A DNA stretch of 64,000 nucleotides from Salticus scenicus (GCA_963930645.1 OZ005662.1:80420841-80484840), one strand, 5' to 3'. Shown: positions 1-13,650, numbered from the stretch's first letter. The notes: generated by a model not told the origin, from the letters alone. Program-made: numbers and translations.

Positions 1-970
1 TGCCGAAATATTGCACGGCTTTTAAGTGTTGTAATAAATATATGAAAAGAAACGGGATAAGTTTTCATAAATAAGTTATATTCAAGTAATTTACGAAAAA
101 TATCATTTTTATAATCAGTTCTTTGTTATTATTATGAAACATTTACTGTCTTTATATTTGATGAAATACTCTCTTTAAATTTTAAGATTTTACATTAGTA
201 AGTAATATGAAATTTTCAAAATTCTTTTAAATATGTAGATAGCAGCCGCGGAAGTTTTAATACATAACTAATATGTTGTGGCCACCACAAGACTTTCTTC
301 TATATATAATCTTATACAAATTTACGCAATACAAATTATTTATTAATTATAATTTATTAAAATTATTTTCTATGATGAATGCAGACGGTTTTTATCTCAA
401 AGAAGTATAATAATAAATGCCGAAAGAAAGTCTGTTTTGTGCAGATATGAGTGTACTAGAGTAGAGTTAATAATAATTATTATAATGAAAAATGGGTATC
501 TAGAGTTTTTTATTCTCTTTTAGTATATAAATTTTTCATAAATTTTATTAGCTAAATTATCTGTGTGTATTCCTGTGTATATTAATTCGAGGAAAAATAT
601 CCATAAGAAAGTAAGATGGCCGACTTTTCCCAAATGAAAAGGAATCACTTTTTCACCCTCGATGATCAATCTATGTCTTATTACTATATCTATGAAAAAA
701 TTAAATATGCTTTCACGTGAAAAAAAAAATAAATAAATAAATAAAAAAAAAATAACGTTAAATAATAAATTTGCTTATGCATATGTAAACATAACGTTTT
801 TATGGCTTTAAAATAAAATAATAATAATAATTTTAAATTTTAAAGGTTACAAAGAAATAAAGTGCGAAAAAGTCGCACGGGCTTGCTAGTCTAACATAAG
901 AGGAGAGGTACAAGTGCGCGCAACAAACTGTTCTAGATTATAGTAAGCTATAAGTATTGTAATTATGGGG

Positions 971-1001
<31 letters not shown>

Positions 1002-1040
1002 TATAATAATAATGATTGAGTTAATTTTTCTTCTTCTTCT

Positions 1041-1074
<34 letters not shown>

Positions 1075-4000
1075 CACTGTGATTCATGTGCGTGTGTCTG
1101 TATCTGAACACTATAATGTCTAAAGCATTTTAAAGCTATTTATAATGTCTAAAGCTTAGTTGAAAGCTTAGTATAAAGCTTGAGCTGAGAGACGGTAGGT
1201 ATGCTACAATAATAGTACATCGGGGCACAGGAGTTACATAGATTTCGATGAGTGTACAACTGGTAGCATTTTTCACTTCCTATTACCGAAAAGACCGAAA
1301 GTTTTTCGATACTAATTTTTTGTTATATTTACATGTTGTTAGATGACCTGAATCCTAAAACATGTTCCTAGTGGTTGCGTGTCTGCTTCTCTGTCTGTTA
1401 TGTGCATATCTCAAGAACAAATAGTTGCATACAGGAAGTCCAAGTTTAGTATTCTAAATCTGCATCATATAAGGATGCTACACTAAACCTTTTGTTGGTA
1501 TCAAGCAAATGCTTCGTGTACAGGGACATCCAAGAGAATTCAAATACATTATGGGCAAAATTGCAAGTTAGTACAGTATAACATTTATAGGCAGCACTAA
1601 ACCAAATGAAATGAATATTTTTATATACATAAAAACGTATTTCGTATAGAATTTGGTGTGAATGTGAAAACCATTCACCATTCGTTTACAGGGCTATCCG
1701 AAAGAAACAGTTTTTACTTGAGAAAACTGATGGAAGTGTATTTCAGGTAGCGCTGTGTATTTCAGGTAGCGCTGTGTATTATTAAAGTAAGACTATATTT
1801 CAATACACAATACGGTGTATACATATCTTTTAGTAAATATACAGTGATACTAATAAATGAGCAAAAACATTGTTTTTTATTGAATGTAATTGATGGAAAT
1901 GCTTTAATATAATATTTTACCATCTCCAGAAAAATTTATCAGGAAGAAAATTAATTTATCATACTCATACCATAAAGGAAATGCATTTAAATTAAATTTT
2001 TATTGTTGGGATTTTGGTATTATTACACTTTTTGAGGTTCCACATTATAGTCAAGATTTTAACGATCGATTTTTGCTTAATGCTTCTTGTCAGCGTAAAT
2101 TAGAAACAAAATAATTGCAGATAATTCTAATGTATATTTTGAAGTTCATATCAGGTTGCTACTCCAAAAGCTGCTTGATAACTTTCAAGGAGTAATGCGA
2201 GTGAATATATATATTTTTAATTTAACAATAGCCTAAAATTTTTATTTTACACACACATAAAAATTCTTTATAACTATAGCCTATGGAGTCAAATTATTTA
2301 AAGTGCAACACCGTCTAAACACCTTATTCGATTGAGCTAAAACTTTATAGGTATGCTATAGGTCATCGTCGCAAAATTCAAATATAATTTGATGAGTGTT
2401 TAACTTATACTTCTATTTCAGGGACAAAATAATAATAATAATAATAATAATAATTCTTTCAAGAAGATACTGTATGCATTATCATAAATTTATTTAATAT
2501 ATTATTTAACTGTTTATTTTTTACTGCACTTGGAAGGAAATATACGAGACAAAATGTATCCGGGAAAGATGCAGAGGGACGAGATGCTGGAAGCGAGATT
2601 TCTAACTGCTGATGGCAATGCGAACTCGAACGTTACATAATAGATTCGGGAAAGACACTACTGGAATGCTACACCAAAACAAGGCTTTGGGCAATTTCAA
2701 TGGCTATTTTATATATATATATATATATACATGTGTGTGTGTGTGCGTGTGTATGCATATATATATCTATATATATATATATGTCTACCCGACCCGAACC
2801 CGACAAAAAAAAATTCATCAACCCGAAAACCGACACGAACCCGCAACAGAGAATTTTTTGCGACCCGAAACCCGACGTATCTAACCCGAACCCGACCCGA
2901 AAAACAAATCAACATTACTTATTCATCTAAAAATCATGCAAAACAACGTAAAATGATATAACATGATATAAAATAAAGTAAATTTTCATTGTCACACAGT
3001 TGGTAAATTATAAGAAAAAAACTAGTATGTTGTGGCCACCACAAGACATTCTTCTATATTTTTCTGTCAAATTCACTAAGTGCGAATAATTTATTAAAAC
3101 TATTATTAAAAAGTTTAACGTGATGAATGCAAATAATTTTCATCTTAGGGAAATCTAACACTAAATATCCATTATCGTCTATAAATAACTTCTTAAACAA
3201 TGCGTTTTTATAATGGTTATCTCACATATCATGGTTCGTACAGCTATATGGCATAGAAGTTGAGATATAGCCATCCTGTTATCGAAGAAATTTGCAGTAT
3301 AGCAGCGCCACCTATTGGCCGACAAGCATTCAAACTGAGTCAGCATAATGTCTCATAATCGCCTTCTCACATATTAAGTTTTGTTTGATGATACACAATA
3401 GAACCTGAGATATAGCTTTCCTTGTAATTGTGGAAATCGCTGTGTAGCAGCGCCACCTGTTGAGAAATTGACATAAAAAGTTGATAGGGACTAGGTTATG
3501 TCAAGGTGCATCTACTTATAAATTTATATGCAATTCTCTGCAGTAGTTCCTGAGATATAGCATTGCCTTAAATTGTGGAAATCACTGTATAGTAGCGCTA
3601 TCTGTTGAGCGATGGGCACCAAAAGTTGATAGGCACTAATTTATGTCAAGATGCATTTATTTATAAATTTATATGCAATTATGTGCAGTAGTTCCTAGGA
3701 TACAGTCGCCACAAAATTTTTGTCACACACATATAGAGACACAGACGATATTTTCTAGAAATAGTCAAATCGTGTTCTGGACTCTCAAAACGTGCAAATT
3801 CATCAAAAACCGGAAGTTGAAAACTTTTACGAATCTAATACTTTCTTCTACTAAATATAGAAGTAAAAAAAAAAAAAAAAAAAAAAACTTGTAAACTGCG
3901 ATTTTTTTCAATTTCCAGAATGTAAATGCGAGGTTATACTGTATTTGTATTTCTTTAATTTATATATTAACAACAGTCGAGAAAGATTTATAATACTTTT

Positions 4001-4136
4001 CTAATTTTCATGCAATTTCTACAAAATATACATATTAGTTCCGATGAAGAAAAGAAAACAGATCCAGATAGAAATACGGATCTGTTTTTCTGGCAGATAT
4101 CCGCGGATACGAATAGGGAACTCCGGTACATGTTTG
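1..4136. other. AT-rich repeat-filled intergenic DNA, no gene seen
   Basis: No credible coding region. It contains poly-A and poly-T runs (about 970-1000 and 1046-1074), a copy of an interspersed family around 250-480 and again at 3025-3180 (both contain the short palindromic core TGTGGCCACCACA), a second family at 1430-1640 that recurs at 21.5 and 31.5 kb, and a third at 2260-2430 related to the 13-kb tandem array. Positions 2710-2785 are TA/TG microsatellite. From 3230 to 3880 roughly 120-bp degenerate units recur, each with an AGCGCCACCTGTTGA-like segment and a GTTCCTGAGATATAGC-like segment. Short open frames here run through microsatellites and look non-coding. Confidence 0.7.
2786..2906. 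repeat. ACCCGA-type GC-rich minisatellite
   Basis: A cluster of ACCCGA and AACCCG hexamer-like units stands out from the AT-rich background. A related cluster, partly in both orientations, lies at 4484-4575. Such CGGGT-rich arrays occur in the ends of some hAT-type elements, but I could not define element ends here, so it is annotated only as a repeat. Confidence 0.6.
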
Positions 4137-4373
4137 CCCACCAGCTGCGGCCGAGCGGATCTGCGCTTGAAGCTGGTAGATGGGAGGTGTCGGGTTGGAT
4201 CCCAGGTCGCGCTCATCGACCTAGCCGTTCGGAGTTTTCCGTGGCTTCCTCCGAAACACGTGTAAATACGGGCTAGGACCCCTTAGAAAGACCCAAAAGG
4301 AGGGCATTCCCCCTATAGGCCTAGGACACATCTGGAGTCAATGGGCCTGAAATCCTCCAACCAAACAACCAAT
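4137..4373 (+). mobile_element. tRNA-derived SINE, copy 1
   Basis: This ~235-bp unit is about 85-90% like the better preserved copy at 43599-43831. Its head has a tRNA-like A box (GCGGCCGAGCGG) and a damaged B box (GGTTGGATCCC, against GGTTCGATCCC in the other copy), followed by an unrelated body (CCTAGCCGTTCGGAGTTTTC, then CCTAGGACACAT). RNA polymerase III would transcribe such an element and a LINE would mobilise it. No intact tRNA fold is evident, so it is not a tRNA gene. The copy probably cannot be transcribed. Confidence 0.8.
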
Positions 4374-4621
4374 CGATGCATGTCTAGTATGTGCAGAATG
4401 TTTAAATTAGTTACATAGTTGTAAACATGCCTATAAATTTATATTTATAATTGTAAAAAATATTTTGAAAAGTGCTCTCAAGTCGACCCGACTTGTTGAA
4501 AACCAAACCCAACCCGAACCCGACCTGCGGGTCGGGTTCGGGTAAAAGCGGGTTACCCGACCCGATGCAGGACTCTATCTGTGGGTGGGTGTCAGCCTTT
4601 ATAAAGCCACTGGTTAATAAA

Positions 4622-4655
<34 letters not shown>

Positions 4656-5220
4656 AAAATCTATTCAGCAACAAAAATCTTATTTATGCAAGCTAAATAA
4701 TATTTTATTTACAATGCGATTCTTTATTTTTGATTAAAATAGAAGATAAAATACAGCAATCCCTCCGTTATCTCTCTTTGTCGAAAATTTCACATAGCAT
4801 TTACGCACGCCCATCACTTGTCTTAGTGACAATTTCAAGGAATGTATTCTTCAAAGCGCAGTAATAAATTACAAATTTAATTTGATTAGCAAGTGATGTT
4901 TTTTTATAATGTTTAATTAATAAAAGATCAATTTCTAGTTCTTATTCTAATAAAATTAATAAGAAAAAAGCGTAAATGAAAAGGTTTTAAATTTAAAGGA
5001 AAGCTTGAATGTTTAGCAAAGTATTGACGATATTTCTCTAAGAAAAACGCCTCTGAATTTCGGATGTGTTCAACTCACCTACTTTGAAGAAACAATCAAA
5101 TAATTATCAGTTAAAAGTTAATTAATATCGTTTAATAGTTCTATTTATTTGATATCTTTTGAAATTTCTTCCCAAATTCAGGTAAATAATACCTTTTTCT
5201 TGAGTGCATGAACGGTCTCC

Positions 5221-5257
<37 letters not shown>

Positions 5258-6735
5258 AAGAAAATACCCATTTAATAAAATCACTTTTGCTCAGAACGAA
5301 TGTGACTTTGATAAGCAGCGGGTGCTGTATACATAAACTGTAACTATTTTCAATTTCGTGAAAAAAAAAAAATAATAATAATAATAAAAGGTGCAAGATT
5401 TACGTATTACGATTCTATAATGAATAAAATAACTGTTTTTACATAAATTGTACGTACTGTTTCAACTACAGTAAAATATCGTTTCAGTTTAAATATTTTA
5501 ATCGCTTTATAAGAAGAGACGAAGCTGTCGATCTAACTATATTTAATCTTTCGTAAGTGAAAAGAGAAAATTTCATGGCTTTGGATACAAATTTAGATAT
5601 CCGAAAGTTCCAAAATGTTTCAGAAAAACTCAGTGGAAGAATGAATGTGAGAGATTACAAGATAATTCAGTTCAGACTTCCTAGTAGGTAAAATAATGAA
5701 AACTGGTCACTGATAGCCACTACCAGATGTCTTGGGGGTTAGCGCTAATCGTTTTCTAGCACCTATGACAGTTCAAGGCTAAACGGGACTTTTTCCCTGG
5801 AAGAGCGAACACGAAATTTTTGGTTACTGATGACCAGCCTTAGAGGAGAACTACTAATAGAGTACGCATACAGGGAAAAGTGAGGTCGAAAAGTGTAGGT
5901 GAACATTGAATGATTTTCACCTTAGTCACGTGACGGGAAAGTTACCACATATGGCTAAAATTCACCGCTAAGAATTGTTTTTTTTTTTTTCCGTCGAAAA
6001 TACAGAACCTTTTCTCCATTATTTTCTCTGCTATAAATATTATTTTGCTAAGTTCACTTGAATAATTCCAAATATTATTTATAAATAATAATTTTTAAAT
6101 GTTAATTAGAGCCGTCATTAAACATGAAAATGACTATCTGATTTTTATAACAAATGTAAATGCGAACAATTCTCTGGAAATTTAAATACAGTTAGTACTG
6201 CACCCTTTTTTTTAACCAAGTGCTTCCAAATCTATTTTTAAGAAAATTATCTGGCAAGAAATGTTTTGAACATTAACGGGAATGGTCAATGGCTTTAAAA
6301 TCTTTTCTCTTAAAATCTTACCTTCCTGTAATTTCCATCTGTTTTTATCGTTAGGAAAGCTAAATGAAAATAACACAGATTTGGGTACATTTATGAAGGT
6401 TTTAAAAAATATGCATTAAAAAATAATAATGATGTAGTTTAAGGGTCATTAATTTTTGAATTATTTAAAATATTCTTTGTTACGCTTAAATCCTAAGAAA
6501 TGTATTGTTGCGCTTTGAATAATATACTCTTTTTTGAAAGAAATTTTTTTTACATTATTATTATTAGAACAAAAGGTAGAGGATAATTTGTTTCAGATAT
6601 CAACAATGCCTTGTTATCGTTTTGCTGTAGACAACGAAAAAAAAAAAAAAAAAAAAAAAACAGTAAATAAATAAATGTATATCAGAGGAAAAAAAATTAA
6701 AAAAAAAAAAAAAAACATGAAAATCTGACATTGAC
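4374..6735. other. AT-rich intergenic DNA, no gene seen
   Basis: Apart from the ACCCGA cluster at 4484-4575 and homopolymer runs (4625-4653, 5224-5255, 6640-6660), nothing is recognised. Open frames are short and contain homopolymer-encoded tracts. Confidence 0.6.
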
Positions 6736-6942
6736 AGATTTTAATTTAGTGCCAGAGGCCTACTGCTAAACTTGTTAATATCGACAAATTCTTCTTTAGT
6801 TAATTCGTGACGATCTAAATTCCATGATAAAGTTTTCATTAAATCAAACCAATGTGTTTCAGCTGCAGATATTGTAACAAATAACGTTGGAAGTCCAAAC
6901 TGTCTTATAGCCGCAAAACAACGTTTTTTCTCTTTTTCCCAA

Positions 6943-7640
6943 TGAGGGGGAGGTGTGCCTTGGGGGGGACTCATGTCAAAGTTGGGCCTTGGGGGGACTC
7001 ATGTCAAAGTTCTACGTTGGGGGGGACTCATGTTAAAGTTGGGCCTGGGGGGGGGGGACTCATGTCAAAGTTGTGCCTTGGGGGGACTTCATTCAATAAA
7101 CCGACTGAAATAGGCCCTTAGCACTATTAAGAATGTACAGTGAAACCTCTCAAGTTGGACACCCCTCTAAGTTGGACGCTTTTTCTCGGAACGGAATGTA
7201 TCCATTAACATTATGTCTAACCCCTATAAGTTGGACACCTCTCTAAGTTGGACACTTTTTCTTGGAACCGTAGGTGTCCAACTTAGAGAGGTTTTACTGT
7301 ATTATAAAAATTCGACAACGCTGTACCGACTGAAATAGGGGTACCTTGGGGGGGACTCATGTCAAAGTTGGGCCTGGGGGGGGGACTCATGTCAAAGTTG
7401 TGCCTTGGGGGGACTTCATTCAATAAATCCTCATTCAATAAACCGACTGAAATAGGCCCTTAGCACTATTAAGAGTGACGTATAAAAATTCGACAACGCT
7501 GTACCGACTGAAATATTGACACCTTGGGGGGGGGGACTCATGTCAAAGTTGTGCCTGGGGGAAGACTCATGTCAAAGTTGGGCCTTGGGGGGACTTCATT
7601 CAATAAATCCCCATTCAATAAACCCACTGAAATAGGCCCT
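6943..7640. repeat. tandem array of ~190-bp units with GGGGACTCATGTCAAAG motif
   Basis: Several imperfect units are visible. Each has one or more copies of GGGGGACTCATGTCAAAGTT, then GGGGGACTTCATTCAATAAA, then CCGACTGAAATAGGCCC, TAGCACTATTAAGAGTG and a TTCGACA-CGCTGTACCGACTG segment. One unit is split by the MITE at 7138-7299, while two others keep the uninterrupted site. The G-runs vary from 6 to 9, as expected for slippage. Confidence 0.85.
7138..7299. mobile_element. 162-bp TA-inserting palindromic MITE (pogo/Tc1-like ends)
   Basis: The ends are inverted: CAGTGAAACCTCTCAAGTTG at the left, and the complement of CAGTAAAACCTCTCTAAGTT at the right, both followed by GGACACC. It is flanked by TA on both sides. 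The interior holds further direct and inverted AAGTTGGACA units. No coding capacity. TA target duplication and CAGT-type ends suggest mobilisation by a Tc1/mariner/pogo-group transposase. Two undisturbed copies of the surrounding array unit provide empty sites. A related, longer element is at 48146-49399. Confidence 0.88.
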
Positions 7641-9254
7641 TAGCACTAATTAAGAGTGTATTATAAAAATTCGACAGCTGTACCGACTGAAATAGGCCTC
7701 TAGCACTAAAAAAGGCTGAATTTAAATACACCACGAGAAATAATTTTAATGAAATAAATAAACGCATGAACAAGATATTACACATGTTTCCAATGCATTT
7801 ATCATAAATAAGCATTTTTCTTAATTTTCTTATAAAAGCTGAGATACAGCCTTTCTGCACAAGGGAAAAAGTTGCATCATACCAGCGCCACCTGTCGACT
7901 AATATGTATTCGAATAGAATCGACATAATTTCTGTAATGATCCTCTCGCACATCAAGTTTCGTGTAATTTTACGGAACAGAAGCTGAGACAGAGCATTCC
8001 CGTAAATTAGAGAAATCACTGTACAGCAGTGCGACTTATTGGGCGATTTTCACAAGAAGATGATAGGTACTAAATTCAAGATTGAAAAAAAAAAAAAAAA
8101 AAAAAGAAGAAGAAGAAGAAGTAAATTAGTGCATTAGTTCTTGATATAGAGAAGCCACAAATTTTTGGTCTCTCTCTCCCCCACACACAGAAGAGACAGG
8201 AGACAGGTGGATATTTTCTTAAAATGCTCCAAACGTGTATAGATCACCTCAAAACTGTAAATTCATCGAAAACCGGAAGACGAAACTTTTTACAAATCTT
8301 TTTTCAAATCCTTTGAATAAAGAAGAAGAAAAAATTAATCATAAATAAATAAATAAATACACCATATTCTACAGTGCATAGAAAAAGCAAAGTAAAGAAA
8401 TTATAAATTATAATAATAAAATATTTTTAAAATAAAAATTCTTATATGAAACAATTTGTTAATTTTATATGGGATTAAATTTTGCCTTGAAAGAAATAGA
8501 GACAAATTTTATTCTCTCAATCCAACATTATAAATGCAAAACAGATCTTCAATACGCATAAATCTCTAAATTCATTATTAAAGTACATATGAAAAAAAAA
8601 AAAAAAAGTAATTCTAATTTGTAAATAAAAAAAAAAAAAAAAAAATTCTTTGTGCTTTTTGCAAACAATACAATCATTTATATTTCGAACACCGCAAAAT
8701 GACGTAAAACACAAAAATACCATCATGCATCAAAAGTTATTAGACATTTCAATATTTCGCCAAATCGCACCAAATCTGGATTAAAAGATGTAAGTGAAAT
8801 TTCTTTCATTATTTCTCAATTTTTAAGAAAATAATAAGTAAAAAACATGAAAAACGAAAAAATCAAACATATAACTACTCAAAAACATTAATATAATAAA
8901 TTATTTTTCCATAAATTTTCAAAAAACTGTATATAAAATGCATGATTATGTGAATAATTTGGATTTCCTTCATTAAAAAGTCTATTTGTTTTAATATTAT
9001 GATTGTATATGAATACAATTTAGAAGTATATACATGACTGTGAAAGGTTATAGGTTCTCCATTGAGAAATTTTTCTCTAGAACCAAATGCAACGAAGTAT
9101 TTCACCATTTCTTCGGTAGCATAGCAGAGATCGCCATTCAAATACATGTAAAAAACTCCCCTGTCCGAATACGGTGTTCCCCAGTCACGTGGTTTCGATG
9201 TTGGCAGAAGATTTCGTTCGGGGATGCTCTCTCTAGGGTTATCTCTCCTCTAAT
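7641..9254. other. degenerate repeats and AT-rich DNA
   Basis: The stretch 7840-8310 matches the 3230-3880 repeat type (CAGCGCCACCTGTCGACT, then GAAAACCGGAAGACGAAA). An A-run and AGAAGAAG tract lie at 8085-8122. From 8330 to 9254 nothing is recognised. A 134-codon open frame on the minus strand (7615-8019) runs through repeat sequence and has no recognisable domain, so it is not called a gene. Confidence 0.55.
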
Positions 9255-9825
9255 TAACTCTAATCCTTTTGTAAAGTCAAAGAACTTCTAACGATTATTA
9301 TAGATTCTTTGGTAAAGTATACTAAAAGTGGTCTTGGAAAAGAAATAGAAGGGGAAAAGAAAGGGAGAAATTGTGAGGGGGATTTCGTCAGCGCAATCAA
9401 ACTGTTGTACCTGCCCCAAGTATATGTCCCTTCCTTTCTGACTGAGGCCCATCAAAACGCAGTTGTATGAGCTGTAAAATATACCAATTGATAACAGTGG
9501 AGCGAAACTGATATAGCAACCCTTTGCACGTGTTCATAAAAGTTTCGTACTCCGCTCACTGTCCACTTCCATTTCTGTTTCTAAACTTGTTCCTGTTGTG
9601 TCGTCTGTTTTTTCTCCCTGCAGTGTCTGATCTCAATCTCTTCTGGTATGTCGTGGTTTCATTCATTTTTTTGCGTTGCGTTTTTAAAAATAAGGGGAAA
9701 AAAATATCTATAGAGAATTAAAGAGATGAACAATATAATTTAAAATAATGTATTTATATAAAGAAAAAATGGGAGTTTAATTTATACAAAATTCTATTAT
9801 TTATTATTATTTCTAATTTAAACAT
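9255..9825. repeat. left part of an interspersed repeat shared with 56.16-57.13 kb
   Basis: This region is colinear with 56160-57130: shared blocks include GTGAGGGGGATTTCGTCAG, GCAATTGTATGAGCTGTAAA-like, GATATAGCAACCCTTTGC and GTGTCTGATCTCAATCTCTT. The homology resumes at 14055 (AGTTTAGTGCAA, TTTTGTCATTTGTAATAA), after a 4.2-kb insertion. The family is unidentified and has no open reading frame of note. Confidence 0.8.
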
Positions 9826-11569
9826 AATGGGGAAGTTGCACACGGAAGGAAAAACAATTTCTTTTAATTGTAATCGATAAAATCAATCTTGGGAATCCGA
9901 AAAATCCAATTAAAATCGTAAAATTATTTCAAATTAACTTTTAATTAACGTTTTAAAATCGCTATAAACCAAAACAAAACCACGTGATCCGAAAACGCTC
10001 CGTGAGGGGATTGACGTCACAGTACACGAAGTGTGAATGTTTACACTCTTTTACCGCTTGCTTTTCTTTTTGTTCGCTCTATTCTAATCTGTATTTTATA
10101 GTTTATTCTTAAAATTTTTACCTTTTGTAAGAAATAACTTAAACCTTCCATAACTATACTATATCTTATATCTTATATATATTTTTTTCTATTTTTATTT
10201 GTATAATGTCGATTTTGGATTTGTAAAAGAGCAATCGGATAATGTTCCAAAAATAGATGCTCTTTCCATATTTTCATTTTTGAGAAGAAACCTCGATTTT
10301 ATTAGCGCATAAATATAAGAGTAGCTAAAGCTAAACGATCTAGATTTGTTCTGTATTCATATTTTGAAAATTATAAACGTCTTCATAATAGAATTTTAGC
10401 ATTTCTTTAATATATTAGTAGTATTTTTTTACATTTCTCTAATTTTTTAGATGCTTGTATGTGAGAATATTTCTTTTTTCATAATGTATGCTTAAAGATT
10501 TAATTATAATTAAAATATTCATTAAAATTTCATAGTACATAAAAATATATTTTACTGATTATTTATTTTATTATTATTATTATTTTTTAACCAGAATTTT
10601 TTAATTGTTATTTTATAAATTATATATGATTATTTTATAGAGCAGTCATTAATTATGTATTTAATATTTACTTCATGTTTTTGCAAAGAAAGAAAAATGT
10701 TATTTTCAAATTGCATTATTTATTTATTATTTTTATTTTATTTTATAAAAATAAAAAATATATGAAAAAGTTTACTTTTTATAATAATTTAAGTAATTTA
10801 TATATATATATATATATATTTCAATTTTATACATTAATTTTTCCATTTAATTTTCTTAATTTTCTTTGAATTATATTGTTCTACGTTGTTTACATTAGCA
10901 ACGGCTGTAACACAACTATTTATTTATTTAATTAATTCATTTCAAAAGAAAAATATAATTAAATGTTTTTATCGGGAAAATGTTAATATTGCATAAAGGA
11001 TTAGTCTTATTAAAATTTAAATTTAATAAAAACTTATTTATTATTTATTTAATGCCTTTGAAAGGAAAATCTTTTGTTATTTATTTATTTATTGTACTAA
11101 TCGAAATGAAATGGTAATATAGCAGAAAAAGTGATTGCAATAAAGTACATGGTGCCAAAATTAAAGTATATTTAATAGATGCTGAGATACAGCTATCCTT
11201 AAAATCTTAGTTTTTGAACAATAGCAGCTTTCGCCTCCTGATATGTACACAAATTGAAGTGCCCACGAAAGACATTGCTGCGGGCAATAAGAACCCAGAT
11301 CCAAAAAAGCAGGGTACACTGGAGGGAAAGAAGTTGCCGCAGGCTGCGAATAACCAAAACGATGTTAAGAGCGATTTCAATGAATTTATTTTTTAATTAT
11401 CTATTTATTTATTTTTTGTTTATAGAAGTATATAAAAGAAATAAAAGTTTTTTTTTTTCTTTTGTTAATTTATTAAATTTAGCGACCAGCGAAGCAGGCG
11501 AAGACCGTCAGTTATAGTATATGCAAGGGTTGTTCCAGGTTTACTTTTGGGGCTCATTTTTGTGAAAAA

Positions 11570-11608
<39 letters not shown>

Positions 11609-11675
11609 TGAAAAACAAAATACCCTGATATATTCTAAACATATTTGGATTTTACATTAAGGCTTCATTGATAAA

Positions 11676-11714
<39 letters not shown>

Positions 11715-11717
<3 letters not shown>

Positions 11718-11791
11718 TGGTGGACAATTGCTAAGGACGGATGACAATAGCTTAGTTATTGTCATCCGTCCTTAGCAATTGTCCACCAGTG
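11715..11791. mobile_element. 77-bp near-perfect palindromic MITE
   Basis: Two perfectly complementary arms of about 36 bp, beginning CACTGGTGGACAATTGC, surround a ~6-bp centre (GCTTAG). TA flanks both ends and the left flank is a (TA)n tract. CACTGG-type ends with TA duplication are typical of Tc1-group MITEs. A related left end (CACTGGTGTACAAAATTAAA) occurs at 22213. Confidence 0.85.
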
Positions 11792-12064
11792 TATATATTG
11801 CGTTTGATTGCTGAAATTTACTGCATATTTTTAATTAATTATTTAATACCATTCATATTTATAACTGGATCATGTATAACTTATAAGGTATTATTACATT
11901 TAACATATATTTCATGTGTTTATTTTACTTTAAGGTACTTTATATCTTTCCTATTGCTAAATGTTGTTATTATTATTACTTTCTATTTCTATTAATCTTT
12001 TCTTTCTATTTTTAAATTTTTCCAAATAAAAAAGTAATTACATTATAAAAATAACTAAACTCGT

Positions 12065-12119
<55 letters not shown>

Positions 12120-12746
12120 CATAAATAATATTAATATTTTTGTACGGAGACCTTCTTTTAATTTTATTTATTTATTTAGAATGATAAGCGCATGTAATTT
12201 TCCTTAAATACTTTTCAATTTCTCAAACTGCATCACTATAATGTTTTTAATTATTCACAATCTTCAGCTGCTATTTTAATAGAAATATTGTTAAGTTATA
12301 ATATTGAAATGTATTAAAAAAGTTACATATATATATATATATACAGATATACTGGCATCTCATAATTATAAAAGTAATCTAATTTAGGTTAATTTAGCAT
12401 AAACTATTCTAGATTATTTAAGCAATGAAAATATGCAAATTATTCAGTTAAATATTATTACTCAATCCCAATATTTTATTTTTGTACTCAGTCTATAATA
12501 ATGATAAAATAATAATAAATCTATAAAACATAATAAAATGAAACAAAACAAGTATTTAAAAGATACATCTTTGGCATAGCATACTAAAAACATTCTTTAA
12601 GAAAATTCTATTGATCAACTATTATTTCGATTATAGTTTAATTTGGATTAATAACAGCAGGCGAGTACAAAAAAATATCATTGAAACTTGGTGTCATTTA
12701 TAGAATGAAGTGATGTTTAATGAGTTCAAATAGTTTTAATATTTTT

Positions 12747-13650
12747 ACTTTCCGACCACTATAGTGAGGAAAGTATTGTAATCATGTCAAAAATCCGAAT
12801 TTGAGATTTTGATGTTTCTATACGTTTCGAGGTCCAATGAGTCCGTTTTCACTATTTTTGCGATGATGTATGTATGTGTATGTGTATGTATGTGTGTATG
12901 TATGTGTGTATGTCTGTGAGTGAACACGCTAGCGTCTAAACGCTTCGTTCGAATAAGCTGAAATTTGGTACGTATATTGTAAGTCACCATAGTACAAACC
13001 CTATAAATTTTGGTGAATCTAGCACTAATAGTTTTTTTACAGGGACACAAAGAAAAATTCTTTATCATTATGGCCTATGGGACCAAAATCTTAAAAGTGC
13101 GATAGTATCTAAACGCCTTATTCAATTGAGCAAAAAATTTATACACATATTACAGGATACAAATACTCAATCTGTATAGATTTTGGAGAATCTAGCACTA
13201 ATAGTTTTTTTACAGGGACACAAAGAAAAATTCTTTATCATTATGCCTATGGGGCCAAATTTTTAAAAATGTGATAGTGTCTAAACGCCTTATTAATCCG
13301 AGCAAAAAAATTGTACACATGTTATAGATCACAGTTGAACTAACTGTATAGATTTTGGTGAATCTAGCACAAAATTTTTTTTACAGGGACACAAAGAAAA
13401 ATTCTTTATCATTATGGCCTATGGGACCAAATTTTTAAAACTGCGATAGCATCTAAACGCCTTATTCAATTGAGCTGAAAATTTATATGAATATTATAAA
13501 TCACTGTTGCACTAACTATAAGCATTTTGGTGAATCTAGCATTTATAAGTTTTTTACAGGGACACAACGAAAAATTCTTTATCATTATGATCTATGGGCT
13601 CAAAGTTCGGTAGCGTTAAGTAAAACATCGTGTAGTATATGGAGAAAAAT
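12747..13650. repeat. stem-loop-headed tandem array, ~173-bp units
   Basis: It opens with a hairpin (ACTTTCC, loop, GGAAAGTATTG), then four units each containing TTTTTACAGGGACACAAAGA-like sequence (about 13030, 13208, 13381 and 13551) and TCTAAACGCCTTATTCAATT. A single related unit lies at 2260-2430. Similar stem-loop openings with AAAGTATTG occur at 21.29 kb and, inverted, at 31.8 kb, so this looks like a large family of interspersed tandem repeats. Not coding. Confidence 0.75.

Noticed and set aside
7615..8019. 134-codon open frame on the minus strand
   Set aside because: It runs through degenerate interspersed repeats, with no domain or codon pattern of a gene.
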